This document shows positions 8,899 to 18,751 of a stretch of 64,000 nt of DNA, piece after piece. The notes beneath the pieces are model-generated. The model was not told the DNA's origin, did not search any database, and was given only the letters and a program-made list of their open reading frames with translations. Every line of letters starts with the position of its first letter. Positions within the stretch are counted from its first letter, which is position 1. A program made the position numbers and the translations under genes. Origin of the DNA: CAZKSN01 sp964555585 (GTDB taxonomy: Bacteria; Bacillota_I; Bacilli_A; RF39; UBA660); assembly GCA_964555585.1 (NCBI GenBank), contig CAZKSN010000001.1, forward strand, positions 1 to 64,000, written 5' to 3'.

Positions 8899-9534
8899 TT
8901 ATATGTCTTTTAATAATTTAGTATTTTCAATTATATTTTTATGTAGGAAACTTGCACTTACTATTAAATCTGCTCCTTTTTCTTTTACTAATCTAGCAGT
9001 TTCTAAATTTATTCCACCATCCACAGATATAATTGTATTTAGATTTTCTTCATTAATTTTCTTTTTTAATGCTTCTATTTTATATAAGATACTTTCTTTA
9101 AATTCCTGTCCGCTTTTTCCAGGTTCAACACTCATTACAAGTACAAGATCCAAATCTTTTAAATATTCAAAAATTTTATTTACATTAGTTTTAGGTTTTA
9201 TACTGATTCCGACTTTAATGCCTAAATTCTTTATATAATTTATAACTTCCTGAGGATCTTTAACGCTTTCATAGTGAAAAGTAATACTTTCAATATTAAG
9301 CATAGCATAATCATCAACATATTTAATTGGATTATTTACCATAAGATGCACATCTAGCTTTTTAGAAGTATATTTTGTAAAATTTTTAACTTCACCGTAA
9401 GTATAAGTCTTTTCTTTTATGAATTTACCATCCATGATATCCACATGTATAAAATCCACATCAGTTTTTTCAAATTCCTTTATTAATTCAACTGGTTTAT
9501 ATTCCTTTGATAAAAAGGAAGCACTTAACAGCAT
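8899..9534 (-). CDS. rpe: Ribulose-phosphate 3-epimerase
   Basis: Interconverts ribulose-5-phosphate and xylulose-5-phosphate. The TIM barrel shows VDFIHVDIMDGKFI, DVHLMVNNPIKYVD, MSVEPGKSGQEF (phosphate and substrate loop; canonical VNPGFGGQ is changed to VEPGKSGQ) and ISVDGGINLETA. At 211 residues the length is normal. It forms the tail of the conserved prpC-prkC-rsgA-rpe string. Its product xylulose-5-phosphate is the substrate of the phosphoketolase at 44358. Confidence 0.93.
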   Translation of the reverse strand: MLLSASFLSKEYKPVELIKEFEKTDVDFIHVDIMDGKFIKEKTYTYGEVKNFTKYTSKKLDVHLMVNNPIKYVDDYAMLNIESITFHYESVKDPQEVINYIKNLGIKVGISIKPKTNVNKIFEYLKDLDLVLVMSVEPGKSGQEFKESILYKIEALKKKINEENLNTIISVDGGINLETARLVKEKGADLIVSASFLHKNIIENTKLLKDI

Positions 9535-10388
9535 TATTTCACCTCATTCATTATTTTAATATAATTATCATATCTGGATTTCATAATTTTATTATTGATA
9601 ACATCAGTTTTTATTTTACATCCATCTTCCTTATAATGCAAACAGCCTTTAAATTTGCAGTTGACTTTAAATTCTTTAAATCCTTTTTTAATATCCTTTT
9701 TATCAAAATTCAATTCCAAAGCTGAAAAACCAGGAGTATCAGCGACTAATCCTGTGCCAATTCTATGTAATTCCACTATTCTGGTAGTGTGTTTACCTCT
9801 TCCCAGACTCAAAGATATTTCATTCGTTTCCAATTCTAATGATTTATCAATCTTATTTAATAAGGTACTTTTACCTGCACCTGTCTGACCTGCAAGGGCA
9901 ACAGTAGAGTCTTTGAATTCATTTTTTATTTTATTAACATCTTTATTGATATAAATTTTATAACCAAGATTTTTATAGTATTTTAAAATTTTTTTTAAAT
10001 TTAATTTTCCCTTTAAATGCAGTTTATCAAATTTTGAAACAACTATAATAGGTTCAATATTGTTTAAATGAGATAACACCAAAAATTTGTCCAGCAGATA
10101 ACTGGAAAAATCCGGTGTAACACAGCTGCAGATTATAAATAATTTATCAATATTAGCAACTAAAGGTCTTATTAAATAATTTTTTCTAGGTAAAACTTTT
10201 TCAATAGTAAGAGTATTTAAATCTATTTCAACATCATCTCCTACCACTGGTTTTATATTGTTATTTCTTAACTTACCCCTGGTTTTACATTCAACTGTTT
10301 TTTTATCATCTAAAAGTATTGTGTAGAAATCCTTATTAATTTTGATTATTTTTCCAGTATACAAATTATTCACTTTCGCTTTCATCAA
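9534..10388 (-). CDS. rsgA: Ribosome small-subunit GTPase RsgA
   Basis: Circularly permuted GTPase that acts in late 30S assembly. It has an N-terminal OB domain (1-~70), G4 VVSKFDKL (~118), G1 AGQTGAGKSTLLN (~165), G3 DTPGF (~220) and the C-terminal zinc knuckle CKFKGCLHYKEDGCKIK. The start overlaps the end of the PASTA kinase gene by 23 bp, and its stop overlaps the rpe start, so it is tightly coupled in the operon. Confidence 0.96.
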   Translation of the reverse strand: MMKAKVNNLYTGKIIKINKDFYTILLDDKKTVECKTRGKLRNNNIKPVVGDDVEIDLNTLTIEKVLPRKNYLIRPLVANIDKLFIICSCVTPDFSSYLLDKFLVLSHLNNIEPIIVVSKFDKLHLKGKLNLKKILKYYKNLGYKIYINKDVNKIKNEFKDSTVALAGQTGAGKSTLLNKIDKSLELETNEISLSLGRGKHTTRIVELHRIGTGLVADTPGFSALELNFDKKDIKKGFKEFKVNCKFKGCLHYKEDGCKIKTDVINNKIMKSRYDNYIKIMNEVK

Positions 10389-12111
10389 TTTCAGGTATAG
10401 TAGAAACTGTTATAGTAAATTTTATTCCCGGAACAACTATTGTATTGGCAGGTCTGCTCTGAGATAAAATTGTTCCATCTTCTTCCGTTTCATCTTCCTG
10501 GTATTTTATTTCTAAAATCAAATCATTTTTATCACAAAAATCTTCAACATCATCTATTGAATAATTTCCATCAGTAAAATCCGGATATTTAATTTCCACT
10601 TCAGGTAAATATAATGTAATATTGGCTCCCGGCTTTACCTTTGTTCCTGCTTCAGGAGACATATCAATTATTTTATTAACGTCAGCATCCTCATCATCAA
10701 CTTTTTGATATTCAATAAGTACATTACATTCATATGTGGATTCTAATATTGCCTTTACCTCAATATAATTTCTTCCTGTATAATCTTCCAGTTCAAAAGT
10801 CTCTTCACCACTTGAAACATAAATGGTTATTGTTGAACCTTCCTTTATCTTTTTTCCAATTTCAGGATAAGTCTTTACAACATAACCTGCCTCAATTTCA
10901 TCTGAAGCTACTGTTTCAGTTTCAGCATTTATAATAAATCCGGCTTCATCAAGTATCTCACTTGCCTCTTCCAGTGATTTTGCGGAAACATCCGGAATTT
11001 TAACATTCTTATTTCTGAATGAGCCAAAATAAACAAACATTGAGACAGTTGTTATTAATATTAAGCCTGTAAAAACTGAAACTAAAATTATTAACAATTT
11101 ATTCTGCTTTTTATTTTCTAACTTTTCTGTTTTTTCCATGATTTCTTCTTTTTTAGAATCCTCTTCCTTTTCCTTCTTTTCTATTGCTTTAATTGTATCC
11201 TCCAGCACTTTTGTGTCTTCAAGATCATTTTCAGAATACTTATACACATACCTTGAATCACTGGCTCTTGAATCATCTAAAGCAGTTTTTATATCTTCAT
11301 ACATCTCTCTTGCATCGTTATATCTATTCTTCGGATTTTTTGCAGTGGATTTTAATATGATATTCTCAATTGATTGCGGTAGTGTAGGTAAAATTTTCTT
11401 TATGCTTGGAAGCGGTTCTTTCAAATGTTTTAAAGCAATTTCAACAGGACTGTCTCCTTTGTATGGAATAGCTCCAGTTAATAATTCATACATTAAAATT
11501 CCCATTGAATATATATCACTTTTTATAGTTGAACCTTTTCCGTTTGCCTGTTCAGGCGGTAAATAATGTACACTTCCCAATACTGAATTAGTTTGAGTCA
11601 ATTGAGTTGAATTAAGTGCCATTGCGATACCAAAATCCGTAATCTTAATCATACCATTTTCTAAAATCATGATATTCTGAGGTTTTATATCTCTATGAAT
11701 TATGTAAGAATCATGTGCGTGAGCCATGCCATCTGTCAATTGTAGCATTATATCCATAACTTCAGTAATAGTTAGACTGCCACGCTTTTTCAACAATTGC
11801 TTTAATGTTTTCCCCTCAACATATTCCATTACTAAATAATACTGACCATCATCTTCTCCAACATCATACATTTCAACAATATTTGGATGTGATAAAGAAG
11901 ATGCAGAAAGTGCCTCTCTCTGAAACCTTCTAACAAATTTTTCATCACTAGATAAATCACCACGTAATATTTTAACTGCCACATTTCTATCTAATATAGT
12001 ATCATAAGCTAAATAAACATTAGCCATTCCACCTTCGCCTAATGTTCTAATGATTTGATATCTATCATTAATTTTAGCCCCTTTTACTATCACTAATATC
12101 ACCACTTTCAT
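10366..12111 (-). CDS. prkC: Membrane Ser/Thr kinase with PASTA domains (PrkC/Stk type)
   Basis: A cytoplasmic Hanks kinase (~12-275: GEGGMANVY glycine loop, VAVKILR, HRDIKPQNI, DFGIA) is followed by a charged linker, one membrane helix (~340-365, LLIILVSVFTGLILITTVSMF) and three extracellular PASTA repeats (~373-575). It senses cell-wall muropeptides and phosphorylates division, wall and translation proteins in Firmicutes. The start is uncertain: ATG 12111 is open, but GTG 12093 has a better-spaced AGTGGTGAT and fits the family N-terminus. It overlaps the phosphatase gene, its expected antagonist. Confidence 0.96.
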   Translation of the reverse strand: MKVVILVIVKGAKINDRYQIIRTLGEGGMANVYLAYDTILDRNVAVKILRGDLSSDEKFVRRFQREALSASSLSHPNIVEMYDVGEDDGQYYLVMEYVEGKTLKQLLKKRGSLTITEVMDIMLQLTDGMAHAHDSYIIHRDIKPQNIMILENGMIKITDFGIAMALNSTQLTQTNSVLGSVHYLPPEQANGKGSTIKSDIYSMGILMYELLTGAIPYKGDSPVEIALKHLKEPLPSIKKILPTLPQSIENIILKSTAKNPKNRYNDAREMYEDIKTALDDSRASDSRYVYKYSENDLEDTKVLEDTIKAIEKKEKEEDSKKEEIMEKTEKLENKKQNKLLIILVSVFTGLILITTVSMFVYFGSFRNKNVKIPDVSAKSLEEASEILDEAGFIINAETETVASDEIEAGYVVKTYPEIGKKIKEGSTITIYVSSGEETFELEDYTGRNYIEVKAILESTYECNVLIEYQKVDDEDADVNKIIDMSPEAGTKVKPGANITLYLPEVEIKYPDFTDGNYSIDDVEDFCDKNDLILEIKYQEDETEEDGTILSQSRPANTIVVPGIKFTITVSTIPEIDESESE

Positions 12112-12835
12112 TAATTATATAAGCAATTGATATATTGTCGTTACCACCCCTGGCATTACTTTTCATAATCAGTTTTCCAACTTTAGCCTCAATTTCAAGA
12201 GTTTCATCATTTAATACTTTTTCAATTTGTTCCAAAGTCAACATATTAGTAAGTCCATCACTACATAAAAAAATTTCTTCAATATCATTCTCTACATCAA
12301 ATATATCCATTTCCACTTTTTCAGTAGCACCCAAAGCTTTCATCAACACATTCTTCTGAGGATGATTTTTAGCTTCCTCTATACTTAAATCACCACTTTC
12401 AACAAGTACATTTACCAATGTGTGATCCTTTGTAACTTTATATAATTTACTATCCTTTTTCACATATCCGCTGGAATCCCCTACATTTCCAAAAATAAGA
12501 AAGTCTTTTGTATATATGGCACAAACACATGTAGTTCCCAAACCAGTAGCATCTATATGCTCATCTGCATATTTCAATATTTTTATATTTATTTCATCTA
12601 TTATTTCTTTTAACCAAGTAGCAGCCTCTTCTTTAGAACCAATACTACTTAATTTAGAAAATCTATTTCCAAGTTCAGAAACCACCATGGATGATGCAAT
12701 TTCTCCAGCCTTATGTCCACCCATTCCATCTGCTACTACAAGAAGATACTCATTATTTCTGTTTTTAACAATTACTACACTATCTTCATTGTGACTTCTG
12801 ACTTTTCCTGAATCAGTTTGATAATATGTCAGCAT
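12074..12835 (-). CDS. prpC: PP2C-type Ser/Thr protein phosphatase (PrpC/Stp)
   Basis: Metal-dependent phosphatase (253 residues) that reverses phosphorylation by the neighbouring PASTA kinase. PP2C metal-binding motifs are visible: VRSHNEDS (~14), VVADGMGGHKAGEIAS (~33-48), FGNVGDSS (~115), FLCSDGLTNML (~188) and GGNDNISIAYI near the end. Its stop lies inside the kinase gene and its start is 9 bp after rlmN, all part of one conserved operon. Confidence 0.96.
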   Translation of the reverse strand: MLTYYQTDSGKVRSHNEDSVVIVKNRNNEYLLVVADGMGGHKAGEIASSMVVSELGNRFSKLSSIGSKEEAATWLKEIIDEINIKILKYADEHIDATGLGTTCVCAIYTKDFLIFGNVGDSSGYVKKDSKLYKVTKDHTLVNVLVESGDLSIEEAKNHPQKNVLMKALGATEKVEMDIFDVENDIEEIFLCSDGLTNMLTLEQIEKVLNDETLEIEAKVGKLIMKSNARGGNDNISIAYIINESGDISDSKRG

Positions 12836-12844
12836 TAATTCACC

Positions 12845-13858
12845 TCATTCATTAGCCCTCAACTGTCCACACGCAGCAGATATATTAGGCCCCATTTTTT
12901 TTCTAATAATTACTTCTATCTTATTACTTTTAAGTATATCATAAAATTTTTTAATTTTAAAGTCTTCACTACTTTTATAATTAACATTATTGGTCATATT
13001 GTATGGAATTAAATTAACATAGACAAGCTTACCTTTCAATAAACCTGCTAATTCTCTGGCATCTTTTTCACCATCGTTTATTCCTTTAATTAAAATATAT
13101 TCAATTGTCACTCTTCTATTTGTAGTTTTAATGTATACATCAATGGCATTCATTATATCTTTTATTTTGTAAACTTTATTGATAGGCATTATTTCACTTC
13201 TAACCTCATCATTTGAAGCATGGAGTGAAACAGCTAAATTTACCTGATTATTCAAATTAGAAAACTCTAGTATTTTAGGAACAATTCCACAGGTTGAGAC
13301 TGTTATTTTTCTTTGACCAATGTTGATCATACTGTGACTGGTCGCAATAGATAAAAACTTCACTAAATTGTCATAATTGTCAAAAGGTTCACCTATACCC
13401 ATAATCACAATATTATTAATATTTATATTTTCTTCCTTCTCTATGGTTAATATTTGCAACACCATTTCTGCAACACTTAAATTTCTTAATTTTTTTAATC
13501 TTCCACTTTCACAAAATTCACAGCTCATATTACATCCTACCTGAGAACTTATACATACACTGTTACCATAATTATGTTTCATTAAAACTGTTTCAATTTT
13601 ATTGTCATCTTCCAATTTAAACAGAAACTTTACAGTATCCTTGCTCTTTTCAGACTTAATAACTTCTAAAAATTTTATATAAAAATTTTCATTCAAAAAA
13701 GATATTAGATTTTTACTAATATTTGACATATTATCAAAATCATATTCTTTCTTTTTGTATATCCAGTCAACTATTTGAGTTGCATTAAATTTTTTAAAAT
13801 TGTTTTCAATTAAAATTTCTTCCAATTCTTTTAGTGTATAGTTAAAAATATTTTTCAT
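12845..13858 (-). CDS. rlmN: 23S rRNA (adenine-2503-C2)-methyltransferase RlmN
   Basis: Radical-SAM enzyme (337 residues) that methylates A2503 of 23S rRNA and A37 of some tRNAs. The 4Fe-4S motif is CNMSCEFCESG. Other family signatures are VVIMGIGEPFDNYDN, ISTCGIVP-type TVSTCGIVPKI, NLAVSLHAS and the C-terminal GPNISAACGQLRANE, with the mechanistic second Cys in AACGQLR. The gene ends with TGA exactly where the family ends, evidence that TGA is a stop in this genome. It heads the prpC-prkC-rsgA-rpe string. Confidence 0.97.
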   Translation of the reverse strand: MKNIFNYTLKELEEILIENNFKKFNATQIVDWIYKKKEYDFDNMSNISKNLISFLNENFYIKFLEVIKSEKSKDTVKFLFKLEDDNKIETVLMKHNYGNSVCISSQVGCNMSCEFCESGRLKKLRNLSVAEMVLQILTIEKEENININNIVIMGIGEPFDNYDNLVKFLSIATSHSMINIGQRKITVSTCGIVPKILEFSNLNNQVNLAVSLHASNDEVRSEIMPINKVYKIKDIMNAIDVYIKTTNRRVTIEYILIKGINDGEKDARELAGLLKGKLVYVNLIPYNMTNNVNYKSSEDFKIKKFYDILKSNKIEVIIRKKMGPNISAACGQLRANE

Positions 13859-13867
13859 ATATGCCTT

Positions 13868-15715
13868 TCACTGTACTTTATCATAATAGTAATCCGGATA
13901 ATCTTCCAATTCCAGTATTTTTATATTGCTAAATGAAGAAATATCATAAGATCTTAAATCATAGGTATTAAATACATAGAAATAATCATTTATATACAGC
14001 CCTCTAATACCTGAAAACCAATAATTATTACTATATTTAATTTCCCCTATTTTTTTAAATCCATCCGTTTCATCAAAGCTAAACACTAAATAACTACTAT
14101 CTGCCGGGAAAGCAACAATATTTTTTTCCGGAGATACAAGTATGGCTTTATGATTATAAGAAGCTTCAGACCAGCTGTATTTACTTCCTAAAACCAACTT
14201 ATATTTTTCTTTTATATCAGTTTTATCAGTAATATCATACATTGATATTTTTATTCCCAATACTTCACCAGTTGCACTTGCTTCTTTACCTAGTCCGAAT
14301 AAATATTTTTCACTATAAACATGAAGATATTCTGAAAAACCAGGTATCTTTAATTCATTAATGATAACAGGCTTTTTAGGGTTGGTCAAATCAACCGCAA
14401 AAAGAGGATCAACTTGCTCATATGTGACAAAATAGGCAATCTCCTGATCAAACCTGACTGAATATACTCTTTCTCCTTTTGCTAAATTTTCTATTTTTCC
14501 AATTAATTTTAATTCTTCATTTAAAACATATATATTATTCTTAGAATCTTCATTCCAGTTAGTTACAACATTATCAAAATCATTTGAATATATCTTATAA
14601 TCATAATTTGTGGTGACGATTCTAAATGTATCACTATATTCATCCATAGAAAACTGATTCAGAATTGAACCGTTAACGACTCCGGTGTTTTTTAAATCAA
14701 CTTTTCCTTCTTTCAAAGAAAATTTGAGAATATTAGTTTTACTTTTATAATATCCCGCTTCCTCAACACTCTCATAACTTGCTACATATAAATTTTCTTT
14801 ACTGGAATAAATGGTAGAGCCACTGCCGAATACAGATTTTTTAGATGTGAAATCATCAGAGGAATTTACATTCATACCAGTTACAACAAGATATTGAGAA
14901 GAACTGGGATTCGGAACAATATAAATATCATCAACTTCAAGCAGTTTCTTTTCTTCTGTTTCAGTATATGGAATATATGTTTCAGTTTTAGAAGACTTGA
15001 TTTCAGATTCATATACACTATAATTTGTCACCAAATATAAATAGTTGTCAATCATTCTTGAAGACAGATATCCTCCACTTTGAATCAGTTCATTCTCTTT
15101 TTTTGGATTTGCTATATCTGTTATATCAAAAATTACTACAGCAGTATCAGAACTTCCATATATTGGAAAAATTTCCATGCCATCATTCTCAGGATAACTA
15201 TAATTTGAATCATATTTGTATTTATTTTCAATTGCAATCAGTTTATTGTTTTTTAAATATATTTCAACAAACATAGAACTGCTATTATCAGCAATCTCTC
15301 TATGCTTTATTGAAGATACCAATTTCAGATTACCTTTATCTGCCTTAATAATATATAAATATTCATTTGATAAGGCATAAATGTAATTTCCATCAGTTTT
15401 AATAATATCTGCTTCTTGAACACCTAAAACCTGTATATTTGTATCAGAGTAGTCAATAAGATTATTATTTGAACTTGAATCTTCCTCAATTCCATCTAAA
15501 CCATAATCTTTATCAAAACTATTGTTTCTGTTTAAATTTTTTAATAGAGAATATAATTCTTTATAATTTTCCGGATTTTGAATTTTAGAATATTCTTTTA
15601 AATCAGTTTTAAAAAACAAAAAGAAAATACTTAGTATGACCAATATTATTATTACCATAAATAATATCTTATAAAAAATACTTCCTTTGAACTTATTATA
15701 TAATTTATTTATCAT
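13868..15715 (-). CDS. Membrane-anchored beta-propeller protein (COG4880 type)
   Basis: A 615-residue protein with an N-terminal membrane helix (~17-35, FMVIIILVILSIFFLFF) and a long extracytoplasmic domain. The segment NIQVLGVQEADIIKTDGNYIYAL is the hallmark (shown here as QVLGVQEADI, IKTDGNYIYAL) of the secreted beta-propeller family distantly related to WD40. Repeated blades are seen as VFDITDIANPKK, YLYLVTNYSVY, VDLTNPKKPVI and MYDITDKTDIK. It starts after AAGGAGATG. Function is unknown in the family; a surface scaffold or binding role is plausible. It is 10 bp upstream of rlmN in transcription order. Confidence 0.85.
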   Translation of the reverse strand: MINKLYNKFKGSIFYKILFMVIIILVILSIFFLFFKTDLKEYSKIQNPENYKELYSLLKNLNRNNSFDKDYGLDGIEEDSSSNNNLIDYSDTNIQVLGVQEADIIKTDGNYIYALSNEYLYIIKADKGNLKLVSSIKHREIADNSSSMFVEIYLKNNKLIAIENKYKYDSNYSYPENDGMEIFPIYGSSDTAVVIFDITDIANPKKENELIQSGGYLSSRMIDNYLYLVTNYSVYESEIKSSKTETYIPYTETEEKKLLEVDDIYIVPNPSSSQYLVVTGMNVNSSDDFTSKKSVFGSGSTIYSSKENLYVASYESVEEAGYYKSKTNILKFSLKEGKVDLKNTGVVNGSILNQFSMDEYSDTFRIVTTNYDYKIYSNDFDNVVTNWNEDSKNNIYVLNEELKLIGKIENLAKGERVYSVRFDQEIAYFVTYEQVDPLFAVDLTNPKKPVIINELKIPGFSEYLHVYSEKYLFGLGKEASATGEVLGIKISMYDITDKTDIKEKYKLVLGSKYSWSEASYNHKAILVSPEKNIVAFPADSSYLVFSFDETDGFKKIGEIKYSNNYWFSGIRGLYINDYFYVFNTYDLRSYDISSFSNIKILELEDYPDYYYDKVQ

Positions 15716-15799
15716 ATTTACATCTCCTTAAAAGTCTTACTTTATAGAAATTCTTATATTATAAATATATCATGAATTCATAAATAATACTATTACAAT

Positions 15800-17569
15800 T
15801 TATTCTAGTACCACTTTTAATCTTCTTACACCAGCTGAAGAACTTTCTTCCTTTTGTATTTTAAATATTCCTAATTCACTTGTATTTTTGATATGCGGTC
15901 CTCCGCATATTTCCTTTGATATATCTCCAATTGAATAAACGAATACTTTAGAACCATATTTATCAGTAAATATTCCTTCCGCACCCTGCTTTTTTGCTTC
16001 CTCATAAGTCATTTCTTCTTTAGTAACCTCTAAATTCTGATTAATGTAGTTATTTACTTTTTTTGTCAATTCACTCAGTTCAGATTCTGTCATTCTATGA
16101 TCTAGATTAAAATCAAATCTTAATCTTTCAGCCGTGATGTTAGCTCCTCTTTGAATTACCTGTTTTCCATACATTTCCTTTAAAGAGGCAAGAAGAATAT
16201 GTGCTAAGGTATGATATTTGGTACTTTCATAGGAAGTATCAGCTAATCCTCCTTTGAATTCTCCTTGAGAGGCTGTTCTGCTCTTTTCCTGATGTTCCTT
16301 AAATTTATTATCAAACCCAGCTACATCAACTTCAATATTCTTTTCCTTGGCAAGTTCAACTGTAAATTCTAAAGGAAATCCAAATGTATCAAACAATTTA
16401 AATGCATTATCTCCATCCAGTCTGTTATCAGTTATATTTCTAGTAACCTTTTCAAACATCTTAAATCCGGCTTTAATTGTTTTATTGAACTTTATTTCTT
16501 CCTTTAACAGTTCATCAATAATAAAATCTTTATTTCTTTCTAATTCCTTATAATCTTCCTTAAAATAATTTATAACAATAACAGCCAGTTCCTTTAATAT
16601 AGATTCATTAATATTTAAAGATTTAATGTATCTTATGGTTCTTCTTATGAGACGTCTTAATATATAGCCGGCTCCCGTATTTGATGGAGTCAACTTTTTA
16701 TCATCCCCAAGTATCATTACAGAAGTTCTCAAGTGATCCATTATAATTCTAAATTCTCTTTTTCTTGCTTCATATTTAATATTGGTCAGTTCTTCAAGCT
16801 TTCCTTTTAAATCAAAAAACATCTCTGTATCATAAACACTTTTTTTGCCGTTTACCACTGTAATAATTCTTTCCAGTCCCATTCCGGTATCCACATTTTT
16901 TTGAGTCAACAAAGAATATTTACCATTATCATTTCTATATTGTAAGAATACATCATTCCATATTTCAAGAAATTCCCCGCAATCACAGGCAGGTGAACAA
17001 CTACTTGAACATTTTCCAGTACCCATTTTATAAAACATTTCCGTATCAGGTCCGCAAGGTCCAGAACCACTTCCTAGTTCCCACCAGTTGTTTTCTTTAG
17101 GTAAAAAATATATATTACTTTCTTCTACTCCACAAGCTTTCCAAGCATTGAAACTTTCCAAGTCTTTTGGAGCATCATCATTTCCCTCAAAAACACTAAA
17201 AGCTAATTTTTCCTTTGGAATTTCCAAATATTCTGTAAGAAATTCAAAAGACCATCTGATGGCTTCCTCTTTAAAATAATCACCCAGTGACCAGTTTCCC
17301 AGCATTTCAAAGAATGTTAAGTGAGAATCATCTCCCACACTGTCAATATCCACAGTTCTTAAACATTTCTGAACATCTGCGAGTCTCTTTCCCTCAGGAT
17401 GAGTTTGTCCTAAAAGATAAGGCACCAATGGATGCATTCCGGCAGTTGTAAAAAGCACAGTCGGATCATTTTCAGGTATAATACTGGCACTTGGAATTAT
17501 CTTATGTCCTTTACTTTCAAAAAACTTTAAATACATTTCAATTAATTCTTTTCTTTTTAATTCTTTCAT
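15800..17569 (-). CDS. alaS: Alanyl-tRNA synthetase lacking the C-Ala domain
   Basis: Class II synthetase for tRNA-Ala. The aminoacylation core (1-~245) has FESKGHKIIPSASIIP, FTTAGMHPLVPYLLGQ and GMGLERI; a Cys-rich segment CSSSCSPACDCGEF is present. The tRNA-recognition region and a full editing domain follow, with zinc ligands in YHTLAHIL (HxxxH) and CGGPH. The protein then ends at VRRLKVVLE, 589 residues, without the oligomerisation and DHHA1/C-Ala region found in ~870-residue AlaRS. The end is a clean stop with no remnant downstream. ATG 17569 is chosen for GGAGTG 5 nt upstream and the family N-terminus. It is last in an operon behind an Ala T-box. Confidence 0.95.
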   Translation of the reverse strand: MKELKRKELIEMYLKFFESKGHKIIPSASIIPENDPTVLFTTAGMHPLVPYLLGQTHPEGKRLADVQKCLRTVDIDSVGDDSHLTFFEMLGNWSLGDYFKEEAIRWSFEFLTEYLEIPKEKLAFSVFEGNDDAPKDLESFNAWKACGVEESNIYFLPKENNWWELGSGSGPCGPDTEMFYKMGTGKCSSSCSPACDCGEFLEIWNDVFLQYRNDNGKYSLLTQKNVDTGMGLERIITVVNGKKSVYDTEMFFDLKGKLEELTNIKYEARKREFRIIMDHLRTSVMILGDDKKLTPSNTGAGYILRRLIRRTIRYIKSLNINESILKELAVIVINYFKEDYKELERNKDFIIDELLKEEIKFNKTIKAGFKMFEKVTRNITDNRLDGDNAFKLFDTFGFPLEFTVELAKEKNIEVDVAGFDNKFKEHQEKSRTASQGEFKGGLADTSYESTKYHTLAHILLASLKEMYGKQVIQRGANITAERLRFDFNLDHRMTESELSELTKKVNNYINQNLEVTKEEMTYEEAKKQGAEGIFTDKYGSKVFVYSIGDISKEICGGPHIKNTSELGIFKIQKEESSSAGVRRLKVVLE

Positions 17570-17579
17570 TTTTTCACTC

Positions 17580-17891
17580 CTATATTTTATATATTTTATT
17601 AATTTCAAATTTATATGGCAGCTTCACAACAATCATATCATATTTTTTATCCTTTAATATATTTTTACAAACTATAAAATTATCAACAGGCAGCTTCACA
17701 TAATATTTAATTATTTTACTTAAGTTATTATCATTTATAAAGGTTTTTAATCCTTTTAGTGAAGTATTTACACTTTTTTTATTATAATCTTTATTTTTTT
17801 TATAAACAATATTTTCAAATTTTGACTCCTCTTCAGTCAATCCATAATATACATTCATAAATTCTTTTACCTCTAACATATATTTTACCAT
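17580..17891 (-). CDS. Small protein of unknown function between the Ala T-box gene and alaS
   Basis: A 103-residue lysine-rich protein with no recognised motif (features such as YYGLTEEESKFEN and DNFIVCKNILKDKKYDMIVVK). It overlaps the stop of the upstream transglutaminase-like gene by 7 bp and ends 11 bp before the alaS start, so it is translated from the Ala-T-box transcript. The start may be ATG 17891 or the second ATG at 17879; neither has a strong ribosome site, which fits translational coupling. No function can be assigned; the operon position suggests a link to alanine or tRNA-Ala supply. Confidence 0.7.
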   Translation of the reverse strand: MVKYMLEVKEFMNVYYGLTEEESKFENIVYKKNKDYNKKSVNTSLKGLKTFINDNNLSKIIKYYVKLPVDNFIVCKNILKDKKYDMIVVKLPYKFEINKIYKI

Positions 17892-18742
17892 AATTTAGAA
17901 GCTTCAGTTATTATATTTCTTTTTAATTCTGCAGTTTCCTTTTTAAAATCTTCTATTAAAGTCAGATTTTTATTATATATGATTTTTGTTTCTTCAAATA
18001 TTTCAATTAATTGATTGTAAGTCATAGGTTCTTTTTTACTTGCTTCATTTAATAATTTGATTTTAGAAATAATTTCAGAATATGATTCATTATTAGAAAT
18101 TACTGTAATAGCAGGTTTAATATAATAAAAATAACCATCAAAAGAATATGATTCCATTGTAAACCCATCAATAAATCTGCATACATCAGCATTATAAGAA
18201 TCAGCACCGTAATATACCCCATTATATTCTATTAAATTTAATTCATGGTGCACTTCTTTTGTAAAGGCTTCATTTAAAGTTAAAGATTTTCCTCCAACAC
18301 AGGAAATGGGATCTCCCATTAATTTTAATTTATTAAAAATATCTTTTACAAATGAGGTGTAGTGCCTACAGCAGCCATAACCGTTAATAATATTTAAACT
18401 TAATAATCCTACCAAATCTTTATAATTTTCCTCTTTATTACTTATTATTGAATCTTTAGAAAAGCAACCTTCTTTTATTAAATTGGAAATAGAAATAAAA
18501 TAACTTATTGAATTGTTTGAAATTCCTAATTCTTTAACTAGTTTAGAAGCCTGCAATATCATATTATTATAATTTTCCAGTGAATTTTTAAAAACTGTTT
18601 GATTTATAACAGAAGACTTATAATAATGATTTTTATAAAAATTTATTTTTTTCATTAATTTTGGATTTGAACAAAATAAATATAAATTTTCATTACAAAG
18701 TTCAGTTAAATCTTTTGCCTCTTGCTCTAAACTATATTTCAT
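17885..18742 (-). CDS. Transglutaminase-like protein under an Ala T-box
   Basis: A 285-residue protein without signal peptide. Its centre carries the Cys-His-Asp order of the transglutaminase/protease fold: YGCCRHYTSF (~135, candidate nucleophile Cys), VHHELNLIEYNG (His) and YYGADSYNAD (Asp). An N-terminal helical domain and a C-terminal coiled segment flank it. The true start is ATG 18742 behind AAAAGGAGG; an upstream in-frame ATG falls inside the T-box antiterminator and should not be used. It is the first gene of the operon ending in alaS. Peptidase or amidotransferase activity is inferred from residue order only. Confidence 0.72.
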   Translation of the reverse strand: MKYSLEQEAKDLTELCNENLYLFCSNPKLMKKINFYKNHYYKSSVINQTVFKNSLENYNNMILQASKLVKELGISNNSISYFISISNLIKEGCFSKDSIISNKEENYKDLVGLLSLNIINGYGCCRHYTSFVKDIFNKLKLMGDPISCVGGKSLTLNEAFTKEVHHELNLIEYNGVYYGADSYNADVCRFIDGFTMESYSFDGYFYYIKPAITVISNNESYSEIISKIKLLNEASKKEPMTYNQLIEIFEETKIIYNKNLTLIEDFKKETAELKRNIITEASKLW

Positions 18743-18751
18743 AAAGCCTCC

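Noticed and set aside
11138..11566. 142-codon plus-strand open frame inside the PASTA kinase gene
   Set aside because: It is antisense to conserved kinase sequence, is Ser/Phe-rich as expected for the complement of AT-rich coding DNA, and has no family features.
12840..12850. Possible reading of TGA as tryptophan (Mycoplasma code)
   Set aside because: rlmN and the gene at 25529 end at TGA exactly where family length or an ATGA overlap predicts, and tryptophan elsewhere is TGG.
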